DNA from: an uncultured Moraxella sp.
GTDB lineage: Bacteria; Pseudomonadota; Gammaproteobacteria; Pseudomonadales; Moraxellaceae
Direction of reading: 5' to 3'
Assembly: GCA_927911235.1 (NCBI GenBank)
Contig: CAKMOY010000185.1
Location: forward strand, 1-7,387
DNA: 7,387 nucleotides
A model generated the notes under the pieces. That model did no database searches. It was not told the DNA's origin and was given only the letters and a program-made list of their open reading frames with translations. Made by a program: the position numbers and the translations under genes. Every line of letters starts with the position of its first letter. Position 1 is the first letter of the stretch. Shown here piece by piece: positions 5,274 through 7,387 of this stretch.

Positions 5274-7176
5274 TCACTTCTCAACTTGACTTACATCTCT
5301 CACTGCCCCTGTATCGGCACTGGTTGTCAAAGCGGCATAAGCACGCAAGGCTTGCGACACATAACGCTCACGAGCCACAGGTTTCCATGCCTTATTACCA
5401 CGAGCATTCATCTCATCACGGCGTTTGGCAAGCTCATCATCACTCACTGTCAAATGAATGGTACGATTTGGAATGTCAATTTCAATGGTATCATCATCTT
5501 GCACCAGTCCAATCGCCCCACCTTCGGCAGCCTCTGGGCTTGCGTGTCCAATTGACAAACCAGACGTACCACCAGAAAAACGACCGTCCGTTAATAATGC
5601 ACATTCTTTGCCTAAGCCTTTTGATTTTAAATAAGATGTTGGGTAGAGCATTTCTTGCATACCCGGTCCACCTTTTGGGCCTTCGTAGCGGATAATGACA
5701 ATATCCCCTGCCACGATTTTATCCGCCAAAATCGCTTCTACCGCATCATCTTGGCTCTCAAACACCCTTGCACGCCCTGTGAATCTTAAAATACTTTCAT
5801 CAACGCCAGCTGTTTTTACCACACTAGCCACGCTCGGCAATGTTACCAAATAGCACCGCCAAACCACCATCTTGCGAATAGGCAAATTCTTTACTACGAA
5901 TACAGCCACTTTCACGGTTTAAGTCAAGATTTGGATATTCTTTATTTTGGCTAAAGGCTTGCGTAGTGCGAACGCCACCAGGGGCGGCAACATAACGACT
6001 GCGAGCGTCCACATTATCAGGGTTCATCACGTCCCATTTTGCCAAAGCGTCTTTTAAAGTCGGTGCGTGAACGGTTGACACGTCCGTTTTTAACAAACCT
6101 GCACGGTCAAGCTCAGCTAAAATACCAATCACACCACCTGCACGGTGTACATCTTCCATATGGTATTTTTGCGTGGCGGGGGCGACTTTTGATAAGCAAG
6201 GCACTTGACGGCTTAAACGGTCAATGTCTGCCATTTTAAAATCCACTTTTGCCTCATTTGCTGCTGCCAATAAATGCAAAATGGTATTGGTAGAGCCACC
6301 CATTGCAATGTCAAGGCTCATCGCATTTTCAAAGGCAGATTTTGTGGCGATAGAGCGTGGCAAAACGCTGTTGTCATCTTGTTCATAGTAGCGTTTGGTG
6401 ATTTCAACAATTTGGCGACCTGCCTCCAAAAACAGCTCCTTACGCTTGGCGTGAGTAGCAAGTAGCGACCCATTACCTGGCAGGGACAAGCCCAACGCCT
6501 CGGTTAAGCAGTTCATTGAGTTTGCTGTAAACATACCAGAACACGAGCCGCAAGTCGGACAGGCTGAATTTTCAACGGTTGAAACATCATCATCACTCAC
6601 CAAATCATCGGCAGCGTCAATCATCGCATCAACAAGGTCAAGTTTACGGATTTTCTCGCCTTTGTCGTTGGTAACAGTTTCGTGAACGTTGCTACCATCC
6701 ACAAGTGTGCTTGCAAGCACTTTGCCTGCCTCCATTGGGCCACCAGAGACAAAAATGGTTGGAATGTTCAAACGCATTGCTGCCATTAGCATACCTGGGG
6801 TGATTTTGTCGCAGTTGGAAATGCACACCAACGCATCGGCACAATGGGCATTAACCATATATTCCACGCTGTCAGCAATCAAATCACGGCTTGGCAAGCT
6901 ATACAGCATACCACTATGCCCCATCGCAATGCCATCATCAACGGCAATGGTGTTAAACTCTTTTGCCACGCCACCTGCTTTTTCAATTTCACGAGCGACC
7001 AATTGCCCCATATCCTTTAGATGAACGTGCCCTGGGACAAACTGCGTGAATGAGTTAGCAATGGCGATGATTGGCTTTTGAAAATCGGCATCGGTCATAC
7101 CTGTGGCACGCCATAAAGCTCTTGCCCCTGCCATATTACGACCTGATGTTGATGTTTTTGAACGATATTGTGGCAT
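5274..7176 (-). pseudogene. ilvD: Dihydroxy-acid dehydratase, one-base frameshift
   Basis: IlvD is an iron-sulfur enzyme that dehydrates dihydroxy-acids to 2-keto acids, the step before the final transamination of valine and isoleucine. The product matches E. coli IlvD almost throughout: [11 protein letters not shown] (43-53), [12 protein letters not shown] (79-90), [12 protein letters not shown] (118-129, cluster ligand C122 and K124), [11 protein letters not shown] (206-216, second ligand probably C209), MGGSTNT and [10 protein letters not shown]. The first frame stops at residue 450 after GNIAERG; the rest ([10 protein letters not shown] to [10 protein letters not shown]) is in another frame. 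Removing one extra base (T at plus 5825) turns TAGT into TGT and restores GCVVKTAG, giving about 633 residues. This exceeds E. coli's 616, partly because of a longer segment at about 152-176. AAGGAAA precedes the ATG. As written, the C-terminal 182 residues would be lost and the enzyme inactive, predicting branched-chain amino acid auxotrophy unless this is an error. Confidence 0.93.
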
Positions 7177-7242
7177 AAAATTTTCCTTAAATTTTGGCTA
7201 GAAAATCATAAAATGATAAATTTATTTTAAAAGTTTTTATTT

Positions 7243-7284
7243 TAAAAATGCCTATATTGTAACGCTAAAAATGCCATTTGGCAT
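7243..7284. promoter_or_regulatory. Candidate operator region between ilvD and the rightward gene
   Basis: TAAAAATGCC occurs twice in the same direction (7243-7252 and 7266-7275), 23 bases apart. The second copy runs into a perfect inverted repeat ATGCCA-TT-TGGCAT (7271-7284). On the minus strand a TACAAT lies at 7257-7262, between the two copies, as a possible ilvD -10. The arrangement suggests a dimeric regulator bound between divergent promoters; its identity is unknown. No leader peptide or attenuator is seen before ilvD. Confidence 0.4.
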
Positions 7285-7317
7285 AGTAAAAAAATCAATC
7301 AAATTTGCTTAATGATT

Positions 7318-7323
7318 TATAAT
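7318..7323 (+). promoter_or_regulatory. Candidate -10 for the rightward gene
   Basis: A perfect TATAAT lies 49 bases before the ATG at 7373. The hexamer 17 bases upstream (TCAATC) is a weak -35. A second option is TGT-TAAAAT at 7332-7340, an extended -10. Confidence 0.35.
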
Positions 7324-7372
7324 AAAAAGTTTGTTAAAATATAAAACCATAAACAAAACTTACGGAAAAACG

Positions 7373-7387
7373 ATGTCAAAAACTATA
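7373..7387 (+). CDS. Start of an unidentified rightward gene (5 codons)
   Basis: An ATG at 7373 opens MSKTI and runs off the window, preceded by ACGGA eight bases upstream and AT-rich promoter-like DNA. Too little is present to name the product. It is divergent from ilvD, about 196 bases away, and may share its regulatory region. Confidence 0.5.

Noticed and set aside
5181..5695. Plus-strand reading frames opposite ilvD
   Set aside because: They are antisense shadows of conserved IlvD sequence, with atypical composition.
5820..5830. Programmed frameshift in ilvD
   Set aside because: There is no slippery run or stimulatory structure at the site, and IlvD is not known to use recoding; an insertion or error is simpler.
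5274..5915. Separate 213-residue minus-strand protein
   Set aside because: Its first 31 residues are out-of-frame ilvD; from VVKTAG on it is simply the C-terminus of IlvD.

Overview
The window looks like chromosome from a low-GC gammaproteobacterium, most likely Moraxellaceae (Moraxella or a close relative). This rests on protein resemblance, the AT-rich intergenic DNA and the truB / rpsO / pnp gene order, and no database search was possible. The genes are ordinary housekeeping and accessory genes. Much of the interest lies in the non-coding RNA and in the number of broken reading frames.

Layout, left to right. (1) The 3' end of truB (+ strand, ends 335) carries two apparent single-base deletions. 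(2) A convergent Uma2-type PD-(D/E)XK nuclease-like gene (- strand, 344-931) sits between truB and rpsO. (3) rpsO (1130-1396) has an extended -10 promoter and a compact leader that can fold into an H-type pseudoknot next to the Shine-Dalgarno. A strong terminator follows. (4) A 290-base gene-free stretch contains two inverted-repeat elements framed by an imperfect outer inverted repeat, then pnp (1763-3889). (5) A long imperfect hairpin separates pnp from a lemA-family membrane protein gene (4032-4673), which ends at a terminator. (6) A decayed relB/relE-type toxin-antitoxin locus lies at 4802-5133. (7) A terminator shared by converging genes precedes ilvD (- strand, 5274-7176), whose frame is broken by one extra base. 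(8) A divergent regulatory region leads to the first five codons of another + strand gene at 7373.

How the genes relate: truB, rpsO and pnp belong to the conserved translation/RNA-decay neighbourhood known from E. coli (infB-rbfA-truB-rpsO-pnp). Here it is interrupted by the antisense Uma2 gene, by a terminator after rpsO and by repeat DNA before pnp, so pnp probably depends at least partly on its own promoter. ilvD serves branched-chain amino acid synthesis and is unrelated to its neighbours. Several genes (truB, relB, relE, ilvD, possibly lemA) show indels or stops, while the 2.1-kb pnp is clean. Some may be sequencing or assembly errors, since three of the apparent deletions lie in homopolymer runs. 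The relE stop codon is better explained by real decay.
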